The notes: a model not told the origin generated them from the sequence alone. DNA of 64,000 nucleotides from CAVQBP01 sp963710745 (GCA_963710745.1 CAVQBP010000024.1:620001-684000), one strand, 5' to 3'. Shown: positions 17,862 to 26,395, counted from the first letter of the stretch. Numbers and translations are program-made.

Positions 17862-18479
17862 CTAAACCTGCACAAAAAGGCTTACATCGCCCGCACCTTC
17901 CCTTATTATTTCAGGTATTTCCGCACTTAAATCAATAACGCTTGATGGGTCGCCGCTTAAATTCCCGGATGCTAACATTAAATCTACCTGAGAATTAAAT
18001 ATATTTCTTATTTCAAAAGGATCGATTAAAACATCTCCTTTTCGGTTCGTTGTGCTTGTACTTATTATCGGGTGACCAAATTCTTTTACGAGGGTTAGTG
18101 TAACCGGATGGTTCGGGACTCTTATTCCGACAGTTTTTCTTTTACTCCATAATTTTTTTGGTACCAGTTTAGCTGCGGGCAATATAAAAGTATAAGGTCC
18201 GGGTAATAAATGCTTCATTGTTCTGTAAGCATAATCTGAAACCCGGGCATATTTAGCAATATCTTTTAAATCCGAGCAAACAAAGCTAAACAATTTACTA
18301 ACGCTATCATTTTTAATTGAAAATATTCTCTCCAAAGCTTCTTTGTTAAAAATATCACATCCAATTCCATATACTGTATCGGTAGGATAAATAATTACTC
18401 CCCCTTTACTTAGAACCTCAATTGCTTTATTTATAAACCTTAACTGCGGCGTTTCGGGATGCAGCTCATAATATTCCAT
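17862..18479 (-). CDS. Sua5/YciO/YrdC family L-threonylcarbamoyladenylate synthase-like protein
   Basis: About 205 residues of the YrdC fold, the family that makes threonylcarbamoyl-AMP for the t6A modification of ANN-decoding tRNAs. Visible are KGGVIIYPTDTVYGIGCDIFN near the N-terminus, a basic patch (KLWSKRKTVGIRVPNH) and IISTSTTNRKGD in place of the TSAN block. The K-R-xxx-K-P motif of active TsaC/Sua5 is not intact, since KNDSVSKLFSF occupies that place. The YciO branch is therefore more likely, and t6A activity is less certain. AAGGAG at 18491-18486 lies directly against a first ATG at 18485, so the second ATG at 18479, six bases further, is the better start. A minus-strand terminator follows. 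Confidence 0.85.
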   Translation of the reverse strand: MEYYELHPETPQLRFINKAIEVLSKGGVIIYPTDTVYGIGCDIFNKEALERIFSIKNDSVSKLFSFVCSDLKDIAKYARVSDYAYRTMKHLLPGPYTFILPAAKLVPKKLWSKRKTVGIRVPNHPVTLTLVKEFGHPIISTSTTNRKGDVLIDPFEIRNIFNSQVDLMLASGNLSGDPSSVIDLSAEIPEIIREGAGDVSLFVQV

Positions 18480-18657
18480 AACCATCTCCTTTCAACATAA
18501 ACATTCATTTTTGAAAAATTTTAGGCATGCAATAAGATTTGAAATTTATTTATTCATACTTTCTTATTATAAGATAATAATCTGCCAACAACTTTCAAGA
18601 ATCATTATCAGGAAATATAATTTTTGTAATAAATATAAACATGTAATTCTTAATAAA

Positions 18658-18687
18658 TTGAATGTTTGATCCATTTTTTTGTATATT
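18658..18687 (+). promoter_or_regulatory. Sigma-70-like promoter of rpmB
   Basis: TTGAAT (18658-18663) and TATATT (18682-18687) are 18 bases apart, about 43 bases before the rpmB ATG. The same TATATT -10 form appears at the rpsT and prs promoters in this window. Confidence 0.45.
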
Positions 18688-18729
18688 TAAAGTTCAATTT
18701 TAATTAAAGTCAAATTTTGCGGAGAATAA

Positions 18730-18969
18730 ATGTCAAGAAGATGTCAAATAACAGGAAAAGGCCCGATGACCGGAAATAATGTATCCCACGCGCATAATAG
18801 GAGCAAAAGAAGATTTTTACCGAATCTTCAGAAAAAGAGAATCTGGGTCCAGGAATTAAATCGTTTTGTCACTATTAAGCTTTCTACCAAAGCGATTAAA
18901 AATATTTCCAGAAACGGAACATCTGAAGTAGCAAAATTAGTTAGGGAAAAAAGGATAAAAGTTAGATAA
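18730..18969 (+). CDS. rpmB: 50S ribosomal protein L28
   Basis: A 79-residue ribosomal protein bL28 of the large subunit. It begins MSRRCQITGKGPMTGNNVSHA and continues with SKRRFLPNLQKKRIW, both diagnostic for the family. It has a single Cys near the N-terminus rather than paired zinc-binding cysteines. GCGGAG with seven-base spacing precedes the ATG. It is monocistronic here, without rpmG next to it, and has its own promoter candidate and a strong terminator at 18996-19021. Confidence 0.97.
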   Translation: MSRRCQITGKGPMTGNNVSHAHNRSKRRFLPNLQKKRIWVQELNRFVTIKLSTKAIKNISRNGTSEVAKLVREKRIKVR

Positions 18970-18995
18970 TCTGAATAAAGAATTTAAATTAAAAA

Positions 18996-19021
18996 AAGGA
19001 ATCCTGATACCGGGATTCCTT
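18996..19021. terminator. Bidirectional intrinsic terminator between rpmB and rplI
   Basis: A 9-base-pair stem (AAGGAATCC at 18996-19004 with GGATTCCTT at 19013-19021) is flanked by an A7 run on the left and T residues on the right, so it can end transcripts from both convergent genes. Confidence 0.9.
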
Positions 19022-19048
19022 TTTTATTTTAAAGCTGAAAAATAAGTC

Positions 19049-19492
19049 CTATTCTCTGACTACCCAAACTTTTATTTTTGCACTAACTGAAGGATGCAGC
19101 TTTATTTCAATACCATAAATTCCGAGAGATTTTATAGGTTCCTCAATTTCAATTTTTCTTCTATCAATATCATGACCCTTTTCTTTCAATGCATCGGCTA
19201 TCATTTGGTTGGTAACTGAACCGAAGATTTTATCTTCTTCACCAACCTGAACAGGAATAGTAACAGATATTTTCTCAAGTTCGGCAGCAAAAGTTTCAGC
19301 AGAAGCTAATTCATGAACTCTCTTTTTTTCCAGATTTTTCTTTTCTTCTTCAAGAGCCCTGACATTTCCCTGTAAAGCCGGGTAAGCTAGTTTTCTCGGT
19401 ATTAAATAATTTCTTGCGTAACCGCTTTTCACTTCAACCACCTGCCCGATTTGACCAAGTCCGTCAGAGTTCTGTCTTAATATTACTTTCAT
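19049..19492 (-). CDS. rplI: 50S ribosomal protein L9
   Basis: A 147-residue bL9 protein of the large subunit. The N-terminal RNA-binding domain shows MKVILRQNSDGLGQIGQVVEVKSGYARNYLIPRKLA in its usual form (a long connecting helix of Glu/Lys follows at about 45-75). The C-terminal domain includes KIFGSVTNQMIADALKEKG. It is the last gene of the rpsF-ssb-rpsR-rplI operon, 15 bases after rpsR, a gene order conserved across many bacteria. It ends just before the shared terminator at 18996-19021. Confidence 0.98.
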   Translation of the reverse strand: MKVILRQNSDGLGQIGQVVEVKSGYARNYLIPRKLAYPALQGNVRALEEEKKNLEKKRVHELASAETFAAELEKISVTIPVQVGEEDKIFGSVTNQMIADALKEKGHDIDRRKIEIEEPIKSLGIYGIEIKLHPSVSAKIKVWVVRE

Positions 19493-19507
19493 TATTTCTC
19501 CAAATAG

Positions 19508-19738
19508 CTATTTTACTGTATCGGTAACATAAGGTAAAAGCGCCATATGCCTGGCACGTTTTAATGCAATAGATAGTTCTCTTTGATACTTAGAACAAGT
19601 CCCGGTAATACGTTTGGGAATAATTTTACCTTGCTCAGTAGTATATCTCTGCAAGAGTTTAACATCTTTAAAATCAATATACTTCACATTATTTTGAGTA
19701 AACCTGCAGATTTTTTTTGTTTTAATTTCTTTTTTCAT
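19508..19738 (-). CDS. rpsR: 30S ribosomal protein S18
   Basis: A 76-residue bS18 protein. The family blocks KKICRFTQNNVKYIDFKDVKLL and GKIIPKRITGTCSKYQRELSIALKRARHMALLPY (given here as residues about 10-31 and 36-69) are clear. S18 binds next to S6 on the small-subunit platform, and S6 is encoded two genes upstream. It lies 8 bases after ssb and 15 before rplI, so it is within the ribosomal operon. A short ribosome site (GGAGACTCG) precedes the ATG. Confidence 0.98.
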   Translation of the reverse strand: MKKEIKTKKICRFTQNNVKYIDFKDVKLLQRYTTEQGKIIPKRITGTCSKYQRELSIALKRARHMALLPYVTDTVK

Positions 19739-19746
19739 CGAGTCTC

Positions 19747-20226
19747 CTATTCTTTAATTAAATCCGATTCTTCATTAGATAAAAATTTATCGAACGAATC
19801 TTCAGTGTAATCAACATTATCATCTTCGGAGAAGCTATCAGTCTCTTCGTTTTCATCTACTCCGTTATTAGATAATTTAACCCTTTTATTCAGGAACTGG
19901 ATTCTTCTGGCTTTAATTTCAACAATACTTCTATTGTGTCCTTCTTCAGATTTCCAGTTTCTACTTTGCAGTTCCCCGTCAACAAGTACGGCAGAACCTT
20001 TTTTCAACCTATCCCGGCAGCTTTCCGCCAATTTATTCCATGCTACAATGCCTACATAACAAACATCCTCCTGCCACTGGTTTGAACTATCTTTGTATTT
20101 TCTATTTGAAGCAATAGAAAAATTAACTACAGGTGTATTATTAGTTGTTTGTCTAAAGATTGGATCCTTGGTTAAATTACCGGCAACAACGACATAGTTA
20201 ATTTCAGGCATTTTCAAATCGGCCAT
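19747..20226 (-). CDS. ssb: Single-stranded DNA-binding protein
   Basis: About 159 residues with an N-terminal OB fold (MPEINYVVVAGNLTKDP, then FSIASNRKYKD and VDGELQSRNWKSEEGHNRSI in its usual place). An acidic Asn/Asp/Glu-rich tail ends the protein, in line with SSB tails, although the tip reads ESDLIKE rather than the classic DDDIPF. It protects single-stranded DNA in replication and repair. Three in-frame ATGs exist near the 5' end. GGAGG eight bases before the ATG at 20226 favours that one (MADLKMPEINY), so the upstream ATGs at 20250 and 20241 are probably not used. It lies between rpsF and rpsR, the classic position for the replication SSB. Confidence 0.95.
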   Translation of the reverse strand: MADLKMPEINYVVVAGNLTKDPIFRQTTNNTPVVNFSIASNRKYKDSSNQWQEDVCYVGIVAWNKLAESCRDRLKKGSAVLVDGELQSRNWKSEEGHNRSIVEIKARRIQFLNKRVKLSNNGVDENEETDSFSEDDNVDYTEDSFDKFLSNEESDLIKE

Positions 20227-20262
20227 GGTTTTTTCCTCCATACTTATCATTAATAGATTTAA

Positions 20263-20664
20263 TTATTCACTATCTTTAGTGAAAACTTCAGATTTTTTGC
20301 TGGTTTCCGCATTTTCTGCAGAATTATCATCTTGTGACACTTTTTTATTCTTTTCAATAGACTCTATTGCATCATTATCTAATTTGACAGTTAAAAACCG
20401 CAATATATGCTCGTCGAGTACATAAGTTCTTTCTAGTTTGGAGACAATGCTGGAAGGGGCATTAAATCTAAAGAAGACATAGTAGCCAATTTTACTTTTC
20501 TTAACCATGTAAGCCAATCTTTTTCTTCCCCAATTCTCTATTTCCCTTATTTCCCCGCCGTTATTAACAATGGTTTCTTTTATGCGAGAAATTACTGAAT
20601 CAATTTGTTCGTCTTCTAATGCGGCATTAATTAGCACCGCACTCTCATATATATTTGTTTTCAT
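20263..20664 (-). CDS. rpsF: 30S ribosomal protein S6
   Basis: A 133-residue bS6 protein, first gene of the rpsF-ssb-rpsR-rplI operon. The YESAVLINAALEDEQIDSVI start, IREIENWGRKRLAYMVKKSKIGYYVFFRFNAP middle (residues about 36-68) and ERTYVLDEHILRFLTVKL match the family. A 30-residue charged C-terminal extension rich in Lys/Glu/Ser follows. Its leader contains a CCCG/CGGG pairing that overlaps the ribosome site (see 20665-20714), a possible site for autoregulation by the S6:S18 complex. Confidence 0.97.
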   Translation of the reverse strand: MKTNIYESAVLINAALEDEQIDSVISRIKETIVNNGGEIREIENWGRKRLAYMVKKSKIGYYVFFRFNAPSSIVSKLERTYVLDEHILRFLTVKLDNDAIESIEKNKKVSQDDNSAENAETSKKSEVFTKDSE

Positions 20665-20714
20665 CTACTTCTCCCGATGGACATAAGGCCCTTATCTATT
20701 CGTAAGAGCCGGGA
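20665..20714 (-). promoter_or_regulatory. Structured rpsF leader, possible S6:S18 autoregulatory element
   Basis: In the rpsF leader, UCCCG (20714-20710) can pair with CGGGA (20676-20672), and the latter contains most of the Shine-Dalgarno GGGAG. Inside this stem lies AUAAGGGCCUUAU (20695-20683), which can form a small hairpin. Many bacteria regulate rpsF through an S6:S18-binding leader with a CCG element, so this could be such a site. The fold is my own reading and was not computed. Confidence 0.35.
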
Positions 20715-20746
20715 TTACTGCAATAATTTTTATTTAGAGATATAAT

Positions 20747-22927
20747 TTATTTAATTAAAGGCGCAATTACAAGTGAAACTACTGCCATAAGTTTTAGTAA
20801 AATATTCAGTGAAGGCCCTGAAGTATCTTTAAAAGGATCACCTACTGTATCCCCAACAACAGCTGCTTTATGAGGATCGGAGCCTTTGAAGTACTTCTCT
20901 CCATTAATTTCAATCCCTTCTTCAAACATTTTCTTTGCGTTATCCCAGGCACCGCCCGCATTTGACTGAAAAATAGCCATTAAAACGCCTGTAACTGTAA
21001 CTCCGGCTAAAAGACCGCCTAACATTTCCGGTCCACCTGAAAATCCAATAAAAACAGGAGCTGCAACTGCTAATAAGCCCGGAACAATCATTTGCCTTAT
21101 AGCAGCTTTAGTGGAAATTTCTACACAGTTTCCATATTCAGCCTTACCGTCTGCCTGTTCAAAAGTTTTTTGATCTTCAGAATTCCACTCGGATAACTCT
21201 TTACCTTCATTTTTCTTCATTACTCCTAAAGCTGCAGCCAGTTCAGGAATTGATTTAAACTGTCTTCTGACTTCCTCAATCATCGACATCGCAGCGCGGC
21301 CAACAGCTTTCATAGCAAAAGCTGAAAACAATAGCGGCAGCATTCCTCCTAAGAATAAACCCGCCATAACATTGGCCTTAGATATATCAATTGATTTTAT
21401 CTGGGCTGCGGTCATGAATGCACCAAACAAAGCCAGGGCAGTTAGAGCAGCTGAAGCGATTGCAAATCCTTTTCCGATTGCAGCAGTTGTGTTTCCAACA
21501 GCATCAAGCTTATCTGTTCTGCCTCTTACTTCTTTAGGTAATTCAGACATTTCGGCAATACCTCCGGCATTATCTGAAATAGGTCCGTAAGCATCAACGG
21601 CTAATTGAATACCAGTATTTGAAAGCATACCGACAGCAGCGATTGCAATTCCATAAAGTCCGCCGAAATAAAAAGCTCCCATAATAGAAAGAGCAAGTAT
21701 GATTATTGGTATAGCTGTTGAGATCATACCATTTCCGAGTCCTGCAATAATATTAGTTGCAGAACCTGTTAATGATTGCCTGACAATATCTAAAACAGGT
21801 TTTTTCCCAACCCCGGTATAATATTCAGTAACTATTCCGATAAGGACACCCGCAACCAATCCAATCACAGTTGAGAGAAATATTCCTGTTGACGTAATTG
21901 TATAAGTCATTCCATAAAGCGGATCTTCATGAGTCCAGCTATCCGGCAACATATATTTAATTATAAAATAAAGGGCAATAATCATAATTATAGATGAACC
22001 GAATTCTCCGCGGTTCAGGGCTTTTTGAGGATCACCGCCTTCTTTAACTCTAACGAAAAAAGTACCCAGGATAGATATTAAAATTCCTATGCCTGCAATA
22101 ACAAGTGGAAGTAATACAGCACCTAATCCATTAAATTTTCCTAAAAATTCAGGATAAGCAACAAACTCTGCGCCCAAAACCATGGTTCCTACTATTGAGC
22201 CTACATATGATTCAAAAAGATCTGCACCCATACCGGCAACATCACCAACATTATCACCTACGTTATCTGCAATAGTGGCAGGATTCAAAGGATGATCTTC
22301 AGGAATGCCGGCTTCAACTTTACCAACCAGGTCAGCACCGACATCAGCAGCTTTTGTATAAATACCACCGCCAACACGGGCAAATAAAGCAATAGAAGAA
22401 GCTCCGAAAGAAAATCCTGTAATTACAGTAATTACCCTGGGTAAACCTGATTTATCAATCCCAAATAAATCGCTGTATATCCAGAATAAAATACCAAGCC
22501 CCAAAACACCCAAACCAACAACTCCCAAGCCCATAACAGAACCACCAGCAAATGCTATTTCCAAAGCTTTTCCCAAACTCTTTCTTGCAGCATTTGTAGT
22601 CCTAACATTAGCTTTTGTAGCAACACGCATCCCGATAAAACCGGCTAATGCAGAACAAAAAGCACCGGTCAAGAATGATACTGCGATTAAAGGAGAGGAT
22701 GTTGAAGTATCAGCTGAAAGAGCCAATAAAATTCCAACACAAATAACAAAAATTATTAAGACTTTATATTCTGCTCTTAAGAATGCCATTGCTCCTTCAG
22801 CAATATGGCTGGAGATTTTTTCCATTTTTTCGGTACCAACGTCCTGCTTTTTAATCCAGGATGTTTTCCACCATGTATATAAAAGTGCTACAAGTCCAAA
22901 TACCGGTAATATTACTATAATATTCAT
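20747..22927 (-). CDS. hppA: Membrane-bound ion-translocating pyrophosphatase
   Basis: A 726-residue integral membrane pyrophosphatase that couples PPi hydrolysis to pumping H+ or Na+ across the inner membrane. About 16 hydrophobic segments are visible. The substrate loop reads YTKAADVGADLVGKVEAG followed by NPATIADNVGDNVGDVAG (near residues 190-230), and the C-terminal loop has GDTVGDPFKDTSGPS. The key site GNTTAAIGKG has Ala where K+-independent enzymes have Lys, so it is predicted to be K+-dependent. Whether it moves H+ or Na+ is not decided here. It overlaps the pth gene by four bases (ATGA) and is the last gene of a prs-rplY-pth-hppA run. Confidence 0.96.
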   Translation of the reverse strand: MNIIVILPVFGLVALLYTWWKTSWIKKQDVGTEKMEKISSHIAEGAMAFLRAEYKVLIIFVICVGILLALSADTSTSSPLIAVSFLTGAFCSALAGFIGMRVATKANVRTTNAARKSLGKALEIAFAGGSVMGLGVVGLGVLGLGILFWIYSDLFGIDKSGLPRVITVITGFSFGASSIALFARVGGGIYTKAADVGADLVGKVEAGIPEDHPLNPATIADNVGDNVGDVAGMGADLFESYVGSIVGTMVLGAEFVAYPEFLGKFNGLGAVLLPLVIAGIGILISILGTFFVRVKEGGDPQKALNRGEFGSSIIMIIALYFIIKYMLPDSWTHEDPLYGMTYTITSTGIFLSTVIGLVAGVLIGIVTEYYTGVGKKPVLDIVRQSLTGSATNIIAGLGNGMISTAIPIIILALSIMGAFYFGGLYGIAIAAVGMLSNTGIQLAVDAYGPISDNAGGIAEMSELPKEVRGRTDKLDAVGNTTAAIGKGFAIASAALTALALFGAFMTAAQIKSIDISKANVMAGLFLGGMLPLLFSAFAMKAVGRAAMSMIEEVRRQFKSIPELAAALGVMKKNEGKELSEWNSEDQKTFEQADGKAEYGNCVEISTKAAIRQMIVPGLLAVAAPVFIGFSGGPEMLGGLLAGVTVTGVLMAIFQSNAGGAWDNAKKMFEEGIEINGEKYFKGSDPHKAAVVGDTVGDPFKDTSGPSLNILLKLMAVVSLVIAPLIK

Positions 22928-23529
22928 AGTTTCTCCCTACTCCCTTTTTCTTTATTATAAGATGAATCTTTTAATGTACTGTTTATATCCATCATTTTTT
23001 TAATTCCACCCTCAATAAAACCTGTTGTTAAAGTCATACAATCATCAAAAATATTTGTTAAAGAATTTTTTTCATCTTTGGAAAAATCAGATAATACGAA
23101 ATCGACATAACTATTTTTTTCATGATTACTGATCCCAATCCGGATTCTGGGAAATTTATCCGAGTTAAGATGATAAATAATTGAAGCAATTCCATTATGG
23201 CCGCCGTCTCCCCCAGAAGCTCTGACCCTGATTTCAGGAAAGTTAAGATTCAGGTCATCAACAAAAACTAAAAGATCCTCGACATCACTATTGTATAATT
23301 GCAGAGCCTGAAATGCAGCCTTACCGCTGTCATTAACATATGTAGAGGGTTTTATAAGATTAAATTCGAAATTGTTTATCTTGCCTTCTGCAAAATAAAA
23401 ATCACCTTTAGAAGGAAGAAATGAAAGAGATTCTTTAACTGCTATATAATCTAAAAACATGAATCCAACATTATGTCTATTAAAACTATAACGCCTTCCC
23501 GGGTTGCCAATTCCTAAGATAATTCGCAC
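22924..23529 (-). CDS. pth: Peptidyl-tRNA hydrolase
   Basis: A 201-residue enzyme that frees tRNA from peptidyl-tRNA that has dropped off the ribosome. The N-terminus MRIILGIGNPGRRYSFNRHNVG contains Asn9 and the catalytic His19. FVDDLNLNFPEIRVRASGGDGGHNGI (near residues 89-115) holds the catalytic Asp and the tRNA-binding loop. The C-terminal tail is somewhat long and basic. It follows rplY by 12 bases, the common rplY-pth pairing, and its stop overlaps the hppA start. Cytosolic. Confidence 0.96.
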   Translation of the reverse strand: MRIILGIGNPGRRYSFNRHNVGFMFLDYIAVKESLSFLPSKGDFYFAEGKINNFEFNLIKPSTYVNDSGKAAFQALQLYNSDVEDLLVFVDDLNLNFPEIRVRASGGDGGHNGIASIIYHLNSDKFPRIRIGISNHEKNSYVDFVLSDFSKDEKNSLTNIFDDCMTLTTGFIEGGIKKMMDINSTLKDSSYNKEKGSREKL

Positions 23530-23541
23530 AATATATAAATT

Positions 23542-24186
23542 TTATTCTTCCTCTTTTTCTTCTTTGACTTTACCAACCAGTTCAGGTTGAGCGGCTTCGC
23601 CTTCACCCAGTTCATCAGCCGGTACAGGTTCTTTCTCAACTTTCGGATGAGTTATTGTTACAATAACAGTATCTTTTGGTGTAAGGATAGAAATATTCTC
23701 CAGGCTCAGATCTCTAACATGGAATGCATCTCCGAGTTTGAGATTACTTATATCAATATCAATATGCTGCGGGATATCTTTGGGTAAACATTCAATTTCC
23801 AGTTTATGAATGGAGTGCTGAATAATTCCTCCCTCTTTAACACCAACAGGATTACCATGCAGCTGAACAGGAACTTCCAGTTGAAATGTTTCACCTTTTA
23901 TTAAGCCGAGAAGATCAAAATGCAATACTTTATCTGTAATCGGATCAAACTGAATGTCTTTTATTATACATTCATGTTCTTCGTAACCATCCATCTGCAA
24001 TGATATTAAATGAGTATCTGAAGTAAATATAAGGGGGTTTATTTCTTTTTCATTTACATACAGCGGAATAGATTCATGCTCTTTCATATAAAAAACACCG
24101 GGAACCTTCCCGTTGTTTCTTAAATTGTTTTTTTCTGCTTTGCTACCCATATTTCTTTTGTTAGCTTTTACAATTATATTTTCCAT
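23542..24186 (-). CDS. rplY: 50S ribosomal protein L25 (general stress protein Ctc type)
   Basis: A 214-residue bL25 of the long Ctc (TL5) type, which binds 5S rRNA. The N-terminal domain has KANKRNMGSKAEKNNLRNNGKVPGVFY. The second beta domain runs from about 95 to 185 with VPVQLHGNPVGVKEGGIIQ and ECLPKDIPQHIDIDI. An acidic Glu-rich tail of about 30 residues ends it. It lies 16 bases after prs and 12 before pth, a standard gene order. Confidence 0.96.
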   Translation of the reverse strand: MENIIVKANKRNMGSKAEKNNLRNNGKVPGVFYMKEHESIPLYVNEKEINPLIFTSDTHLISLQMDGYEEHECIIKDIQFDPITDKVLHFDLLGLIKGETFQLEVPVQLHGNPVGVKEGGIIQHSIHKLEIECLPKDIPQHIDIDISNLKLGDAFHVRDLSLENISILTPKDTVIVTITHPKVEKEPVPADELGEGEAAQPELVGKVKEEKEEE

Positions 24187-24202
24187 TTTTTCTCCAAACT
24201 AA

Positions 24203-25150
24203 TTATCCTTTATCTACATCAAACAAAGAACTAATAGATTCGTTATTAAAAGTTCTTCTTATGGCTTCTGCAAATATTTCAGAGACCGTTATAACCGAAA
24301 CTTTTTCTGTTTTACCGTCTTCCTTAAAAAAGATTGTATCTGAAACAAAAAGTTTTGTAAGCTGAGATTCTTCTAATCGTTTTACAGCCTGACCTGAAAA
24401 AATCGGGTGTGTAATTGCTCCATAAATATTATTTGCGCCTTCAATTTTAAGTGCTTCTACAGCACTTACAAAAGTTCCCCCGGTATCAATTAAATCATCA
24501 ACCAAAAGAACATCCTTGCCATCAACACTTCCAATAATATTGACAACCTCCGCAACATTCTGCTTTGGTCTTCTTTTATCAATAACAACTAAGTTCGCAT
24601 GCAGCCTTTTAGCATAAGATCTGGCCATCTTAATGCCGCCTACATCAGGTGAAACAACCACCAGGTTATCTTTAAGTTCACTGAACAGACCCGTAAAAAT
24701 AGAAGATCCGTATAAGTGATCAAACGGTATATCAAAGAATCCTTGTATCTGAGCGGCATGCAAATCCATGGTCATGACTCTGTCTGCACCCGCAACAGTA
24801 ATTAAATTTGCAGCCAGTTTGGCTGTTATTGAAACTCTCGGCTGATCTTTCCTGTCCTGTCTTGAATAACCGAAGTAAGGTATTACAGCGGTTATCCTTT
24901 TAGCAGACGCTCTTTTAGCAGCATCCACCATTATTAATAATTCGAGTAAATTTTCACCGGGAGGGTTTGTGGATTGTATTATAAATACATCCGAGCCTCT
25001 AATATTTTCAAGATATTTTACCCAAATTTCACCGTCGCTAAACCTTTTTAATTCTACAGCCCCTAGTGGCTTATCAAGAATTTTAGCAATTTTTTCAGAT
25101 AGTGCTGTGTTTGAGCCGCCTGAAAAAATTTTGAAATCACTCGAAGCCAT
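24203..25150 (-). CDS. prs: Ribose-phosphate pyrophosphokinase
   Basis: A 315-residue enzyme that makes PRPP from ribose 5-phosphate and ATP, for nucleotides, His and Trp. Family motifs are present: FSDGEIWVKYLENIRG near the N-terminus, the flexible loop YSRQDRKDQPRVSI (about 96-109), the metal site MTMDLHAAQIQGFFD, and the PRPP loop VLLVDDLIDTGGT (about 216-228). The length is standard for class I enzymes. It is the first gene of the prs-rplY-pth-hppA run and has a good promoter candidate at 25193-25221. Confidence 0.97.
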   Translation of the reverse strand: MASSDFKIFSGGSNTALSEKIAKILDKPLGAVELKRFSDGEIWVKYLENIRGSDVFIIQSTNPPGENLLELLIMVDAAKRASAKRITAVIPYFGYSRQDRKDQPRVSITAKLAANLITVAGADRVMTMDLHAAQIQGFFDIPFDHLYGSSIFTGLFSELKDNLVVVSPDVGGIKMARSYAKRLHANLVVIDKRRPKQNVAEVVNIIGSVDGKDVLLVDDLIDTGGTFVSAVEALKIEGANNIYGAITHPIFSGQAVKRLEESQLTKLFVSDTIFFKEDGKTEKVSVITVSEIFAEAIRRTFNNESISSLFDVDKG

Positions 25151-25192
25151 ATTTAAACAACTTGTCGCACATTATTTTAAAAATAGACGATA

Positions 25193-25221
25193 AATATAAA
25201 TAAATCACCATGTTAAGTCAA
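25193..25221 (-). promoter_or_regulatory. Sigma-70-like promoter of prs
   Basis: On the minus strand, TTGACT (25221-25216) and TATATT (25198-25193) are exactly 17 bases apart, about 40 bases before the prs ATG. Both boxes are close to the bacterial sigma-70 consensus. Confidence 0.6.
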
Positions 25222-25292
25222 TAAAGAGACACACCTATTATTGTAATTATTATTTATAATCATTTAATAAAAGTCTCAATTTTGGTAAAAAA

Positions 25293-25946
25293 TCAATCTT
25301 TTTTTCTAAATAGAAAAATAATCACTATCAATAAAACTAATCCCGATACAATATAAATCCAGAAAGGAGTTTCTTTTAACTTAAAGGGACGGAATGTAAC
25401 GGATATGGTTTTACCCCGCCCAATTTCAGCAAGAGTATAATGCCATATTAATGTCTGCCCCTCTACTTTTTGAGCATTATGTGTAACAATTTCTCCCGAG
25501 AATATATATTTGTAGGTTACATTATAATTACTGCCATCAATACCAAATCCTGTTGCAATAGGTGGAATAAATTGTGAAAATATTTTTTGGCCGGCAGCTC
25601 CGTCTCTAAGAGAAAAATTTGCTTCTGAAAATGCTTTAATATTATTTAAAGAATCAATATTAGTAAAGGATAATTTTATAACAGCATGTGTAGTGCTGTC
25701 AGTTGTATCGGAAAAGACTTCAACATTTTCGATTTTTGTAAATTTGGAAGAGAATTCATTTCTTATTGAATCGGCATTGAAAATACCTATCCTGTCTAAA
25801 ATCTTTATACTTGCCGAATCGGGCAGCTTCATCCAGTAGTTAATTGTCATTTTTCCAGAACCATCCGGGTAGAGATGCACTTCCTGTACATAATTTAAAC
25901 AACCAGCTAAAAAAAGAAGCGGGAAAATAAGTAGTAATTTCTTCAA
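25293..25946 (-). CDS. Lipoprotein with C-terminal membrane helix, LppM-like
   Basis: A 217-residue envelope protein. The N-terminus is a lipoprotein signal with lipobox LAGC (Cys16). The body begins VQEVHLYPDGSGKMTINYWM, a pattern seen in LppM-type lipoproteins, followed by mixed beta-rich sequence with an RGKTISVTFRP strand. A single membrane helix near the C-terminus (IYIVSGLVLLIVIIFLF) is followed by RKKD. A lipid anchor and a C-terminal helix together are unusual but known in this type. The gene is alone between prs and fmdB. Function unknown. No clear ribosome site was noted. Confidence 0.65.
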   Translation of the reverse strand: MKKLLLIFPLLFLAGCLNYVQEVHLYPDGSGKMTINYWMKLPDSASIKILDRIGIFNADSIRNEFSSKFTKIENVEVFSDTTDSTTHAVIKLSFTNIDSLNNIKAFSEANFSLRDGAAGQKIFSQFIPPIATGFGIDGSNYNVTYKYIFSGEIVTHNAQKVEGQTLIWHYTLAEIGRGKTISVTFRPFKLKETPFWIYIVSGLVLLIVIIFLFRKKD

Positions 25947-26062
25947 AATGTTAATGATATCAATATTGGCATAATAATAGTTTTAATACAGATGATTTAA
26001 TTTATAGAAAAAAAAGTTTTTTTTCATTATGTTTTCCCCTATTATTTTTAAGGAGAATTGAA

Positions 26063-26317
26063 ATGCCTACTTACGATTATAAATGTAAACAATGCGGATA
26101 CCGATTTGAATTGTTTCAGCCGATGACCGCCGAGCCGGTTAAGGTTTGCCCACAATGCAACGGCAAAGTTATACGGTTAATCGGACCGGGTGCAGGTCCA
26201 ATATTTAAAGGAAACGGATTCTATCAAACCGATTATAAAAATCCACCTAAAAAAGAGATAAAAAATAAAAATACAAAAACCGGTAATACCGGGAATAAAC
26301 CAGCAACAAAATCATAA
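26063..26317 (+). CDS. FmdB-family zinc-ribbon protein
   Basis: An 84-residue protein whose first 50 residues match the FmdB regulatory-protein family: MPTYDYKCKQCGYRFE, then CPQC, then RLIGPGAGPIFKGNGFYQTDY. Cys8, Cys11, Cys29 and Cys32 make one zinc ribbon. The tail is Lys/Asn/Thr-rich and disordered. A role as a transcription regulator was proposed for the founding member, but the family function remains uncertain. AAGGAG eight bases upstream fixes the start. Monocistronic, with a strong terminator at 26355-26380. Confidence 0.92.
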   Translation: MPTYDYKCKQCGYRFELFQPMTAEPVKVCPQCNGKVIRLIGPGAGPIFKGNGFYQTDYKNPPKKEIKNKNTKTGNTGNKPATKS

Positions 26318-26354
26318 AAATCTTAATTGATTTTTAAAATTAAATTACAGAAAA

Positions 26355-26380
26355 AAAAGCTGCCTCTTAAGACAGCTTTT
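26355..26380. terminator. Bidirectional intrinsic terminator
   Basis: An 8-base-pair stem (AAAAGCTG at 26355-26362 with CAGCTTTT at 26373-26380) has A residues on the left and a T-rich right flank. It lies between the convergent FmdB gene and the large Omp85-barrel fusion gene. Confidence 0.85.
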
Positions 26381-26395
26381 TAATTTTAAACGGTC

